From Spirochaetota bacterium (lineage in GTDB: Bacteria > Spirochaetota > UBA4802 > JAFGJZ01): DNA of 64,000 nt. The DNA is taken from positions 62,001 through 126,000 of the forward strand of contig JAFGRW010000106.1 of assembly GCA_016934935.1 (NCBI GenBank). Direction: 5' to 3'. How positions within the stretch are numbered: the first letter of the stretch is position 1; each line of letters begins with the position of its first letter. A program made the position numbers and the translations under genes. Shown here piece by piece: positions 8,958 through 17,416 of the stretch. The notes under the pieces are model-generated. The model searched no databases and was not told where the DNA came from. It saw only the letters and a list, made by a program, of their open reading frames with translations.

Positions 8958-9458
8958 CTATCCCTGTAAAAGATGAAAGTGCGTATTTATAGCCCGTGTG
9001 CGTGACAGCGAATCAATTGAACCCGCTAGAATATTCTGTTCAACCTGAATCTTCTTAACAAGCGAATCTCGCTGCTCGATGCTCTGCCTTAATAAGGGTT
9101 TCATATAATCTATTAAAACCTTGGTATGACTGCTCTCAGCGAAATCATTTTTGTAAAAAAAGTAGCTCTCAAAATTATAGTACTCTATGCCGCATTTAGA
9201 ACATATTGATGTTTTAATAGCAGCTATCTGATAATCGATATTGTCAATTTCGGCAATAGTAATATTGCTCTCCTCAAGCAGGTCTTCTATTCTGCTATAG
9301 TTTCCGGAACTCACTTGAAATGAGCACTCTCTGCAGTTTCGTAAAAGATCTTTGTAATGGGTAATCTTTTGCGTGTAGCAGTTGTTTAAATCAATAAACA
9401 TTTTTTTAATATCATCCCTCAATTGAAAAACTCCCTTTCCGGTCACCCGCGTTGTCAT
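8958..9458 (-). CDS. putative flagellar export chaperone or coiled-coil protein with two CxxC pairs
   Basis: A 166-residue, mostly helical protein encoded directly after fliS. Its length, heptad-like pattern and position suggest a FlgN/FliT-type export chaperone, but similarity alone is too weak to say so. It has two CxxC pairs, C42-R-E-C45 and C86-S-K-C89, spaced by about 40 residues of predicted helix, which could bind zinc and join two helices; this is not a usual feature of FlgN. An AAGGAG site lies seven bases before the ATG at 9458, so this start is well supported even though it makes the gene overlap fliS by 47 bases in another frame. Expected to be co-regulated with fliS from the sigma-28-like promoter. 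Confidence 0.7.
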   Translation of the reverse strand: MTTRVTGKGVFQLRDDIKKMFIDLNNCYTQKITHYKDLLRNCRECSFQVSSGNYSRIEDLLEESNITIAEIDNIDYQIAAIKTSICSKCGIEYYNFESYFFYKNDFAESSHTKVLIDYMKPLLRQSIEQRDSLVKKIQVEQNILAGSIDSLSRTRAINTHFHLLQG

Positions 9459-9840
9459 TTGAACTCTCCTTATTTGAGATTTCGTTCCATGCGTCGCGAA
9501 GTTCCCTGAGATGCTTCATAACCTCTTCCAAAATTTTGCTATCTTTTTGCATGTTTGCTTCAAGAAGCCTTTTTTTAAAGTAAAGGTAGAGGCTAAGAAG
9601 ATTATTTGCTATTTCACCACCTGAATCAAGATTTAATGAAGAGATCAGCTCGGTGATGATGTCCTGTGCGCGGATAATATTGTGGTTAACAATGTCGTAA
9701 GTCTTTGGTTCCATGCTTTCGGCGGCAATTGTTAAAAACTTTATTGCTCCATCATAGAGCATTACGATGAGTTTGCCCTGACTCGCCGTATTAACTTGTG
9801 TCTTTTTGTACTGATCGTACGGATTACTCTGAAGCGCCAT
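9412..9840 (-). CDS. fliS: flagellin export chaperone FliS
   Basis: Cytoplasmic chaperone that binds the disordered C-terminus of flagellin, keeps it from polymerising and hands it to the flagellar export gate. The 142 residues start with the family hallmark NPYDQYKKTQVNTASQGKLIVMLYDGAIKFL (residues 6-36) and continue as a four-helix bundle with LNLDSGGEIANNLLSLYLYFKKRLLEAN. A disordered Asn/Ser/Gly-rich tail follows. GGGAGG lies five bases before the ATG. The 3' end overlaps the start of the next gene by 47 bases. A sigma-28-like promoter sits 34 bases upstream. No flagellin or fliD gene is adjacent, so the pair forms a small stand-alone flagellar unit. Confidence 0.93.
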   Translation of the reverse strand: MALQSNPYDQYKKTQVNTASQGKLIVMLYDGAIKFLTIAAESMEPKTYDIVNHNIIRAQDIITELISSLNLDSGGEIANNLLSLYLYFKKRLLEANMQKDSKILEEVMKHLRELRDAWNEISNKESSNDNAGDRKGSFSIEG

Positions 9841-9873
9841 CCAATCCTCCCGGTCAATAAATCCTTATCTTGA

Positions 9874-9900
9874 GAATCGGTTAAAAACGATAGCGACTTA
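9874..9900 (-). promoter_or_regulatory. sigma-28 (FliA)-like promoter of fliS
   Basis: On the minus strand TAAGTCGC (9900-9893) is followed after exactly 11 bases by ACCGATTC (9881-9874), close to the flagellar sigma-28 pattern TAAAGTTT-N11-GCCGATAA, especially in the CCGAT core. It lies 34 bases before fliS, a late flagellar gene normally under this sigma factor. Confidence 0.5.
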
Positions 9901-10054
9901 AGTTTTTTTTCTTTGTATTAAGAAAAAATAAAAAATATGTGAAAAAACGTACATTGATATCAAGAAGGATCTGCAGTTTTACTGGTAAAATTGTTTATTG
10001 ATTGAAAAAAAATCATTATAAGGTCTGATTGTATTAAGTTGAAGGAGTATTTAC

Positions 10055-12262
10055 ATGTCGGATCAGAAAAAATTTGGAACTTTTGCCGGAGTATTTACTC
10101 CGGCTGTTTTGACAATTCTGGGCGTTATTATGTATTTACGCCTTGGCTGGACCGTCGGATCGCTTGGGCTTGGCAAGGCTATAGTTGTAATATTGTTGGC
10201 ACATATAGTTACTTTGACTACCGGCTTATCTTTGGCATCACTGGCTACTAATGTAAGAGTGGGGGCTGGGGGGTTTTACGCCTTTATATCACGCTCTCTT
10301 GGTGCAGAGGCTGGAGGGGCTATCGGTATACCCTTATACATATCACAGGCTCTGAGTATATCATTTTATATAATGGGTTTCTCTGAAGCCTGGCAACTGC
10401 TTTTTCCGTCACATAATCACCTTGTTGTACTATTATCGGTTTTGATTTTCATGGCTCTGCTTTCGTTCATTGGGGCTAATTCTGCTCTTAAGATGCAGTA
10501 TATAATAATGATTTTAATAATATTGTCGATAGTATCCTTTTTTCTATCTCCAATTAAAATAGATGACGAGGTTCAACTGTTTAAAAAGGGTGTTGGACAT
10601 GCTGATTTTTGGTTTGTCTTTGCGGTATTCTTCCCAGCTGTTACAGGTATAGGTTCAGGTGTAGCGATGTCTGGTGACTTGAAAAACCCTAAAAAGAGCC
10701 TTCCGCTGGGAATCCTGGCGGCAATTGGAACAGGTTTTATTATTTATATGGCACTGGCGATATGGTACGCTTATATTGCGTCTGCTGAAAAACTTACCGA
10801 AGATTTTTATGTAATGATTGTATATTCACGTTTCCCTATACTTGTTATTTTAGGTTTAATGGGAGCAACCGTTTCGTCTGCATTAGGCTCTCTGGTTGGG
10901 GCTCCAAGAATTCTTCAGGCGCTTGCCAATGATCGTGTGATTCCATTATCATCAATTTTTTCGAAAATGAGCAAAAACGGGACACCGCGAACGGCAACAT
11001 TATTAACGGTCATGATTGTTATTGGATCACTTTTTTTAGGTGATCTGGATTCCATAGCCGCACTATTAACAATGTTTTTTTTGATTACATACGCTGTAAT
11101 TAACTTCACTGTGTTTGTGGAAAAATTGATACGAATTCCCTCTTTCAGACCATCTTTTAATGTGCCCATGATAATACCCGCAGCGGGAATTTTATGGTGT
11201 ACAGGTGTTATGTTCCTTATAAATATCTATTTTGCCATAACGGCGTATATAGTAATAGTTATACTGTATTTTATTTATGTGCGCAGGGGGTTAAATGCTC
11301 CTTTCGGAGATGTTCGAAGCGGAATATTCACGGCTTTAGCGGAGTGGGCTGTAAGAACCTCATTTCGATTACCGCAGCATCAAAAAACCTGGAAGCCTGA
11401 TCTGATTGTACCTGTTCAAAACGATAAACAGTGGTCAAAAAGAAAGGAATTTGTGCAGGCAATAGTTAATCCCGGTGGTTCGATAAGACTTGTATCGGTA
11501 AATGAAACTGATTTTCATGGTAAGAACGTGATATCATCCGTTATAAACCGGTATCTGAAAACTTCTGACAAGGATAAGCGGCAATATCTTAAACATTTTC
11601 CAGGTTTTGAAGATCGGTTTTTGGAGTTGGATCATATAAAAAAAGAGCTCATGAGCGAGGGAGTTTTTTCGACGGCAACTGTTGTAGATGCTGTGAGTTT
11701 TCTGGAAGGTCTAAGTATTGTGATACAGACATCACGTGGAATGTTTTTCCCTCCTAACAGTATTCTTCTCTCGATGAGTGATGATCCAAAAAAAGATGTG
11801 CGATTGATGGAGATTCTGGCGATTTCTGTTAGAGAAAAACTAGGAGTCATTCTGCTTAACTGTAATTCGGAAACAGGGTTTGGAGATCGAAAGAGCGTGA
11901 ATATATGGCTTCGAGTGGATTCGCCTAACAAGAATTTGGCCGTTTTAACGGGATTGCAATTAGGAAAAAACTGGAGATGTAAACTACGGCTGGTTAGTTC
12001 GGTTTTAAACGATCAAGAATACGATCACGCTGTCACTCAATTAAAAGAGGTTAAGGAGCTGGGCAGGCTTCATGCCAATACCCGGATAACCGTAATAAGA
12101 AAATCGTTTAGAGAAGCTCTTGATGATGTATCCCGGGCAGATCTTAATATCTTCGGTATATCGCAAAATGTGGATATCGGTTTTATACGAAACATAAGCT
12201 CTTCGGTTTCAGGGAGTTCCCTTTTTATAATGGATTCAGGACAAGAGCGAATAGATGTTTAA
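10055..12262 (+). CDS. SLC12-type cation-chloride cotransporter family permease
   Basis: Inner membrane transporter of the APC superfamily, similar to Na-K-Cl/K-Cl cotransporters. The 735 residues open with the family signature FGTFAGVFTPAVLTILGVIMYLRLGWTVG (residues 7-35). About twelve hydrophobic segments extend to residue ~410, including GGFYAFISRSLGAEAGGAIGIPLYISQALS and VTGIGSGVAMSGDLKNPKKSLPLGILAAIGTG, the conserved loop of SLC12 proteins. The last ~300 residues are soluble and should be cytoplasmic, as in eukaryotic members. The ATG is preceded by GAAGGAG with a seven-base gap. The gene stands alone. Bacterial members are often labelled amino acid permease; the true substrate (ions or amino acids) cannot be told from sequence. 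Confidence 0.9.
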   Translation: MSDQKKFGTFAGVFTPAVLTILGVIMYLRLGWTVGSLGLGKAIVVILLAHIVTLTTGLSLASLATNVRVGAGGFYAFISRSLGAEAGGAIGIPLYISQALSISFYIMGFSEAWQLLFPSHNHLVVLLSVLIFMALLSFIGANSALKMQYIIMILIILSIVSFFLSPIKIDDEVQLFKKGVGHADFWFVFAVFFPAVTGIGSGVAMSGDLKNPKKSLPLGILAAIGTGFIIYMALAIWYAYIASAEKLTEDFYVMIVYSRFPILVILGLMGATVSSALGSLVGAPRILQALANDRVIPLSSIFSKMSKNGTPRTATLLTVMIVIGSLFLGDLDSIAALLTMFFLITYAVINFTVFVEKLIRIPSFRPSFNVPMIIPAAGILWCTGVMFLINIYFAITAYIVIVILYFIYVRRGLNAPFGDVRSGIFTALAEWAVRTSFRLPQHQKTWKPDLIVPVQNDKQWSKRKEFVQAIVNPGGSIRLVSVNETDFHGKNVISSVINRYLKTSDKDKRQYLKHFPGFEDRFLELDHIKKELMSEGVFSTATVVDAVSFLEGLSIVIQTSRGMFFPPNSILLSMSDDPKKDVRLMEILAISVREKLGVILLNCNSETGFGDRKSVNIWLRVDSPNKNLAVLTGLQLGKNWRCKLRLVSSVLNDQEYDHAVTQLKEVKELGRLHANTRITVIRKSFREALDDVSRADLNIFGISQNVDIGFIRNISSSVSGSSLFIMDSGQERIDV

Positions 12263-12424
12263 CCAAACAAATTCGATGTTCATAGTATGCCGGGAAAGAA
12301 TAATTATGTTAAAAATGAACAGTTTAAAAATAATGTTGACTCATTTTTGTAAGGATAAAAAGTAGCATGAAAAGTAATAATGCAGACTACGGAATAATCT
12401 GTTGTATCTGTCTAAGGGCGTATT

Positions 12425-13249
12425 ATGAAAAATCTTAAATTGGCTTCTATCAGTCACACCGAGGGTGAGAGAACAATAATTAAAATAGGCGAGCATACTA
12501 TTGGCAAGGATTTTATAATTGTCGGAGGTCCATGTTCGGTCGAAAATGAGACACAATTAATGGAAACGGCAAGAGCCGTAAAGAGTGCCGGAGCACAAAT
12601 GCTTCGAGGAGGCGCTTTTAAACCCCGAACATCTCCTTACGATTTCCAGGGGCTCGGGCTTGAGGGTTTGCGTCTACTCGATAAGGCTAAACAAAAGTAT
12701 GATCTTCCAATTGTAACCGAGGTTGTAGATCCACGGGATGTCTCATGGGTTTGCGAGTTTGCCGATATATTGCAAATTGGCGCAAGAAATATGCAAAACT
12801 TCTCGCTTCTTCGCGAAGTAGGCCTTTCGGGAAAACCTGTAATTCTTAAACGGGGGATGTATTCAACCTTGGCGGAGTGGGTTAACTGTGCTGAATATAT
12901 TCTTAAAGAGGGTAATCCGAATGTAATTCTCTGTGAACGGGGTATTCGTACTTTTGAAACCTATACCCGTAACACTTTGGATTTAAGCATTGTACCTGCG
13001 GCTAAAGAGGTAACTCATCTTCCGGTTTTTGTAGATCCTTCACATGGTACTGGCAAGTATTCGTTAATTGAACCGATGTGTTATGCCGCAGTTGCCGCCG
13101 GTGCGGATGGACTTTTGATCGAGGTTCATAATTGTCCGGAAAAAGCACTGTCCGATGCTAAGCAACAATATACGCCTGAAGTTTTTTCTCATCTTGTAAA
13201 AAAAATTAACAAGGCCGTAAAATGCATGCGGGGGCTTACAGATGTCTGA
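12425..13249 (+). CDS. aroF: 3-deoxy-7-phosphoheptulonate synthase, type I-beta
   Basis: First step of the shikimate pathway: condenses phosphoenolpyruvate and erythrose 4-phosphate to DAHP, with a divalent metal. The 274 residues match the KDO8P-like (I-beta) subfamily: GGPCSVENETQL near 34, MLRGGAFKPRTSPYDFQGLG near 60, IGARNMQNFSLL, PVILKRGM and VDPSHGTGKYSLI. Thermophile enzymes of this subfamily carry an N-terminal ferredoxin-like regulatory domain of some 70 residues, or a C-terminal chorismate mutase; both are missing here, so allosteric feedback by that route is not expected. It is the first gene of the aro-phe operon, 162 bases after the transporter, and overlaps aroB by eight bases. 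Confidence 0.96.
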   Translation: MKNLKLASISHTEGERTIIKIGEHTIGKDFIIVGGPCSVENETQLMETARAVKSAGAQMLRGGAFKPRTSPYDFQGLGLEGLRLLDKAKQKYDLPIVTEVVDPRDVSWVCEFADILQIGARNMQNFSLLREVGLSGKPVILKRGMYSTLAEWVNCAEYILKEGNPNVILCERGIRTFETYTRNTLDLSIVPAAKEVTHLPVFVDPSHGTGKYSLIEPMCYAAVAAGADGLLIEVHNCPEKALSDAKQQYTPEVFSHLVKKINKAVKCMRGLTDV

Positions 13250-14288
13250 TATCTTCAGAATCGACTACAAAACTTCCGGTAAATCATCAAAAGTACTTGT
13301 TGGCGAATCCCTGTCTTCTTTATCTGATTATATTACGGTAAAAAAAAGCGTAATTATCACAGATTCCAATGTTTACATGTACTATAAGGATCAGTTTCCT
13401 GATTGCCCCGTTCTTGTAATGGAGTGCGGAGAGGAACATAAAACTATTGATACTGTTGCACAGCTTCATAATGAGCTGATAGAACTTGGTTGCGACCGCT
13501 CTTCATATATTGTTGGAATTGGCGGTGGGATAGTTACAGATACTGCTGGTTTTGTTGCCAGTACATTTTTGCGGGGAGTAGGTTTTGGATTTGTTTCAAC
13601 TACTTTACTGTCTCAAGTGGATGCAAGTGTCGGTGGTAAAAACGGTGTTAATCATCATGGTTATAAAAACATGGTTGGTGTTTTTAATCAGCCCGATTTT
13701 GTTATCTGTGATATCGAAATGTTGGATACTCTTCCTGAAAAAGAGTATATAAATGGGCTTGGAGAAGTTGTCAAGCATGCTCTTATTGCTGACAACAATA
13801 TGTACGATTTAATAAACGATAATATTGATTTAATAAACGAAAGGGATAAAAAGATTCTTCGCCAGCTGATAATAAGATCTATAGAAATCAAAACCGAAGT
13901 CGTGACAGAAGATGAGCGTGAACAAGGGCGTCGACGTATACTGAATTTTGGCCATACTCTTGCGCATGCGCTTGAAAAATGCATTAAAATTGATCATGGT
14001 CTTGCTGTCGCTCAGGGCATGCAGTTTGCGGCCCAAATTTCATGTATAAGAGGGCTTATTTCGCGTGAAGATGTAGATTCAATTAAAAAAATGATATTAT
14101 CGTTGAATATGAATCTTGATTTTTCGGTCGACATTAATTTAATAAAAGAGGCGTTTTTCAAGGATAAGAAGCGTGAATCGAACGATATATTTTTTGTGCT
14201 TCTTGATGCTATAGGAAGCGCTGTGGTTCAGAAGTTAACAATGGCGGAGGTCGAGGAGTATGTCGAAACTCTGTGTTGCGGTAAGTGA
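13242..14288 (+). CDS. aroB: 3-dehydroquinate synthase
   Basis: Second step of the shikimate pathway: NAD- and metal-dependent cyclisation of DAHP to 3-dehydroquinate. The 348 residues are full length. Visible signatures are the NAD loop GIGGGIVTDTAGFVASTFLRG (near 88-108), STTLLSQVDASVGGKNGVNHHGYKNMVG, the metal ligand regions NGLGEVVKHALI and RRRILNFGHTLAHALEK, and KKRESNDIFFVLLDAIG near the C-terminus. The ATG lies inside the last codons of the DAHP synthase gene (eight-base overlap), and its own end overlaps aroD by 29 bases, so translation is probably coupled through the operon. Confidence 0.97.
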   Translation: MSDIFRIDYKTSGKSSKVLVGESLSSLSDYITVKKSVIITDSNVYMYYKDQFPDCPVLVMECGEEHKTIDTVAQLHNELIELGCDRSSYIVGIGGGIVTDTAGFVASTFLRGVGFGFVSTTLLSQVDASVGGKNGVNHHGYKNMVGVFNQPDFVICDIEMLDTLPEKEYINGLGEVVKHALIADNNMYDLINDNIDLINERDKKILRQLIIRSIEIKTEVVTEDEREQGRRRILNFGHTLAHALEKCIKIDHGLAVAQGMQFAAQISCIRGLISREDVDSIKKMILSLNMNLDFSVDINLIKEAFFKDKKRESNDIFFVLLDAIGSAVVQKLTMAEVEEYVETLCCGK

Positions 14289-14904
14289 AGACAGTATTGA
14301 ACAGATTGTCAGGGAATGTTCATCGGCTGATATATCCGAGATTCGCCTTGATTACGCGTCTTTCTCTGAAAAAGAGATAAATGAGATCTTCTCATCTGCA
14401 AAGAGGAAATTAGTTGCAACATACAGGCCGGGAAAAGTAGAAGAAGAGTTCAGGCAAAATATGCTTATTACTGCGGTAAAGGCAGGCGCGTATTATGTAG
14501 ATCTGGAAATAGAAAACAGCCGTGAATTTAACGCTCCCATAATTGATGCTGCACGTTTAACCGGATGCAAGGTAATAATTTCGTATCATAACTATCAGCT
14601 GACTCCCGATAATTGCGAATTAAATGATATTATTGATAAATCGATAAGCTATGGTGCTGATATAGTAAAAATTGCATGTTTGGCAAGAAGCCAGAAAGAT
14701 GCAGCGAGACTATTGGCTCTCTATCAGCGTGAAGAAGAGATGATAATATTGGGTATGGGAGATTACGGAAAAATAACAAGAGTGGCATCGCTTTATCTGG
14801 GAGCACCTTTTAGTTTTGCGGCTCCGGATAGTGGCCGAACGACTGCGCCTGGTCAGTTGACATTCTCTCAGATGCAGTCGATTAAAGATCTGATTGGAGA
14901 TTAA
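14260..14904 (+). CDS. aroD: 3-dehydroquinate dehydratase, type I
   Basis: Third step: dehydrates 3-dehydroquinate to 3-dehydroshikimate through a Schiff base. At 214 residues it is a compact type I enzyme (TIM barrel). The catalytic His is in ISYHNYQLTP, the Schiff-base Lys in ADIVKIACLA, and the substrate loop in GRTTAPGQLTFSQ near the end; the N-terminal AVSEDSIEQIV and EIRLDYASF strands also match. GGAGG lies upstream of its ATG inside aroB, with a 29-base overlap. Only three bases separate it from aroE-aroK. Type I enzymes are unrelated to the type II dodecamers, so this choice may help to place the organism. Confidence 0.95.
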   Translation: MSKLCVAVSEDSIEQIVRECSSADISEIRLDYASFSEKEINEIFSSAKRKLVATYRPGKVEEEFRQNMLITAVKAGAYYVDLEIENSREFNAPIIDAARLTGCKVIISYHNYQLTPDNCELNDIIDKSISYGADIVKIACLARSQKDAARLLALYQREEEMIILGMGDYGKITRVASLYLGAPFSFAAPDSGRTTAPGQLTFSQMQSIKDLIGD

Positions 14905-14907
14905 TAG

Positions 14908-16200
14908 ATGATTTATGCCGTTTGCGGTAAACCGGTGCTCCATTCTAAAAGCCCGTTAATCTTTAATAACTATTTTAAGAGCTGTGGATCATCTGATGTT
15001 TATACTCGTATTGCTGCAGAAAGCGGGTATGAAATTATATCTTTTTTACGTTCATCAGGAATCGCCGGCTGTAATGTAACAGCACCCTTCAAAGATCAGG
15101 TTATTCCTTTTCTGGATCGTGTAGATGATGAGGCTTTACGGCTTCAGTCGGTAAATACTATAATAAACCGTAATGGTGTTTTGACTGGTTTTTCAACCGA
15201 TTCATACGGTGTATACTATACGTTGTTAAATTGTGGTAAAAAATATAAGGATAAACGAGCCGTACTTCTAGGCGCAGGGGGGGCGGCAAGAGCCGCGGCT
15301 GTGGCATTGGATAGACTTGGCCTTAAAGTAACTGTGGTGAATCGTACATTCGAGAAAGCTGTTTCGGCAGCACATCTTTGTGGCGGTACTGCTGTTACAC
15401 CGGATAATGCCGAAGAGGCAATACGTAAGGCGGATGTTGTAATAAATACTCTTTTACCCGAAGTTGACATTATTAAAAGTGAATGGTTTAAAAAGGATGT
15501 GCTGGCTTTGGACGCAATATACAAGGAGTCAGTTTTTCAACAAAAGGCGAAGAAGGCCGGTGTGCGTTATGTCCGCGGAGAAGAGTGGCTCTATTATCAA
15601 GCTGATCGAGCGGCCGAGCATTTTTTTGGAAAACGTTTTGGCGATATTAAGCCACCTGAATCGTTTATGGAACCTGTAAAAATTAAAACAAGTACGATCA
15701 CTTTAACCGGATTTATGGGATCTGGTAAAAGTTCTATTGCAAAGAATCTTGCGTTTTGTACGGGAATACCCTGTTATGATATGGACGAAATTATAGAAAA
15801 TAGTGAGGGCATATCCATTACCGATATATTTCAAACAAAGGGGGAGGAGTGGTTTCGTCAAAAGGAGTGTGAACTGCTCGAAAAGCTTTGTGAAAATAAT
15901 GAAAAAAAGATAATATCATGCGGTGGCGGTGTTGTCACAAGGAAAGCAAACAGAGATATTTTACGAAAAAAATGTTTGAATATCTGGATATATGCCGACA
16001 TGGATAAATCACTTGAAAGGGTGGCTAATACCAACCGTCCTCTTGCTTCAGATGGTGCCGAACAATTTAAGGCTCTTTTTGAATCTCGTAAAGAGCTATA
16101 TGCAGGATGTGCTGATATGACAATTATTAATAGTGATAAAGACGTTAATCAAAGTGTACGGAGGATAAATGAAGAGATTTGTGAACAGATCATCTGTTGA
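14908..16200 (+). CDS. aroE-aroK: fused shikimate dehydrogenase and shikimate kinase
   Basis: One polypeptide of 430 residues with two consecutive pathway enzymes. Residues ~1-255 are shikimate dehydrogenase: substrate motif GKPVLHSKSPLIFN (S14 and S16 region), catalytic Lys in NVTAPFKDQV, SVNTIINR, FSTDSYG and the NADP loop LGAGGAARAAAVAL. Residues ~265-430 are shikimate kinase: P-loop LTGFMGSGKSSIAKNL, CYDMDEIIE, the shikimate-binding FRQKECELLEKL, and the second signature ISCGGGVVTRK. No stop or frameshift separates them. The product of the first half is the substrate of the second. It overlaps aroA by 32 bases. A fusion of these two domains alone is uncommon in bacteria; the wider pentafunctional AROM of fungi has both among five. 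Confidence 0.96.
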   Translation: MIYAVCGKPVLHSKSPLIFNNYFKSCGSSDVYTRIAAESGYEIISFLRSSGIAGCNVTAPFKDQVIPFLDRVDDEALRLQSVNTIINRNGVLTGFSTDSYGVYYTLLNCGKKYKDKRAVLLGAGGAARAAAVALDRLGLKVTVVNRTFEKAVSAAHLCGGTAVTPDNAEEAIRKADVVINTLLPEVDIIKSEWFKKDVLALDAIYKESVFQQKAKKAGVRYVRGEEWLYYQADRAAEHFFGKRFGDIKPPESFMEPVKIKTSTITLTGFMGSGKSSIAKNLAFCTGIPCYDMDEIIENSEGISITDIFQTKGEEWFRQKECELLEKLCENNEKKIISCGGGVVTRKANRDILRKKCLNIWIYADMDKSLERVANTNRPLASDGAEQFKALFESRKELYAGCADMTIINSDKDVNQSVRRINEEICEQIIC

Positions 16201-17416
16201 GGGAACTGTTCGGGCGCCTTCGTCAAAAAGTATGATGCAACGAGCTGTCGCTATAGCATCATTAGGTAAAAGTAGCTGCAGGTTAAACGGATTAAGTGGT
16301 TGCTCGGATCTTTTTGCTTCGATAAGAGCCGCAGAGGCTCTAGGAACAAAGGTAGAGCTTGACGGCTCATCTGCGTTAATTACACCAGGATTTTGCAAAC
16401 CCTCTGATACGGTTGATTGCGGTGAAGCAGGATTAACAGTAAGAATGTTTGCTCCAATCGCAGCCTTACAGGATCACAAGTTTATTTTTACGGGTCAAGG
16501 TTCTCTTTTAAAACGTCCAATAGATATGGTTGAAGATGCTCTAATAAAGATGGGAGTTTCATGTTCAACACAAAACGGTTTTTTGCCAATGTGTATTGAA
16601 GGGCCTGTCAGTAATAATGAAATTACTGTTGACGGCAGTGTTTCTTCGCAGTTGATTACGGGGCTTTTAATCGCGTATGCTCATTGTGATAAATCATCCA
16701 GAATAATTGTGAATAATCTGACAAGCAGGCCTTATATTGATATGACAATTGAGATTCTTTCACATTTTGGAATAAATATAATCAACAAAGATTACAGGGT
16801 TTTCGAGATTGAACATGGCGTAAGAGATGATCTTGAAAAATATGATGTCGAGGGTGACTGGTCAGGCGCTGCTTTTATAATGGTCGCTGCGGCATTGGCC
16901 GGAACTGTTACTATAAATAATCTTTCATCACAATCAAGTCAAGGCGATAAAGAGATTTTAACAATCATAAAAAACAGTGGAGCGCAAATTAGTGAAAATG
17001 GCGAATCCATAACCGTTCACCGTTCGATTCTAAAACCATTTACTTGTGATGCTACTGATTGTCCGGATCTTTTCCCTCCTTTGTGCGCTTTGGCTGCCGG
17101 TTGTAATGGTAAATCAAGAATAAGCGGTATTCACCGTCTTGCCTATAAGGAGAGTGACAGAGCCGCGGTTTTGGTTGAACAGTTCAAAAAAATTGGTGTT
17201 GGCATTCAAATAGAAGGTAACGATATGATAATAAACGGAGGGCAGGTTGCCGGAGGAGCTGCTGAGTCGTGTAATGATCATCGTATAGCAATGGCTCTTG
17301 CGGTTGCCGGGCTAATTTCCGATAAAGGTGTGACAATAGAAGGAGCAGAAGCTGTTCAAAAGAGCTATCCTGTTTTTTTTGAAGATTTGCATGATCTTGG
17401 AGCGGAGGTGCAATGA
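16169..17416 (+). CDS. aroA: 3-phosphoshikimate 1-carboxyvinyltransferase (EPSP synthase)
   Basis: Sixth step: joins shikimate 3-phosphate and phosphoenolpyruvate to EPSP. The 415-residue protein has the usual two-domain fold and conserved motifs: APSSKSMMQRAVAIASL (residues 16-32), TGQGSLLKRPID, DGSVSSQLITGLLIA, EGDWSGAAFIMVAAAL, HRLAYKESDRA and NDHRIAMALAVAG. The usual LGNAGT-x3-R motif that lines the PEP/glyphosate site reads DCGEAGLTVRMF here, so Thr97 and Pro101 of the E. coli enzyme become Leu and Met. This suggests a divergent class with altered inhibitor sensitivity. The ATG lies 32 bases inside aroE-aroK, and the end overlaps aroC by four bases. Confidence 0.95.
   Translation: MKRFVNRSSVEGTVRAPSSKSMMQRAVAIASLGKSSCRLNGLSGCSDLFASIRAAEALGTKVELDGSSALITPGFCKPSDTVDCGEAGLTVRMFAPIAALQDHKFIFTGQGSLLKRPIDMVEDALIKMGVSCSTQNGFLPMCIEGPVSNNEITVDGSVSSQLITGLLIAYAHCDKSSRIIVNNLTSRPYIDMTIEILSHFGINIINKDYRVFEIEHGVRDDLEKYDVEGDWSGAAFIMVAAALAGTVTINNLSSQSSQGDKEILTIIKNSGAQISENGESITVHRSILKPFTCDATDCPDLFPPLCALAAGCNGKSRISGIHRLAYKESDRAAVLVEQFKKIGVGIQIEGNDMIINGGQVAGGAAESCNDHRIAMALAVAGLISDKGVTIEGAEAVQKSYPVFFEDLHDLGAEVQ

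Noticed and set aside
8947-8966. Terminator between the prfB-coupled gene and the flagellar pair
   Set aside because: Eight pairs with one bulge can form, but there is no T-run on either side.
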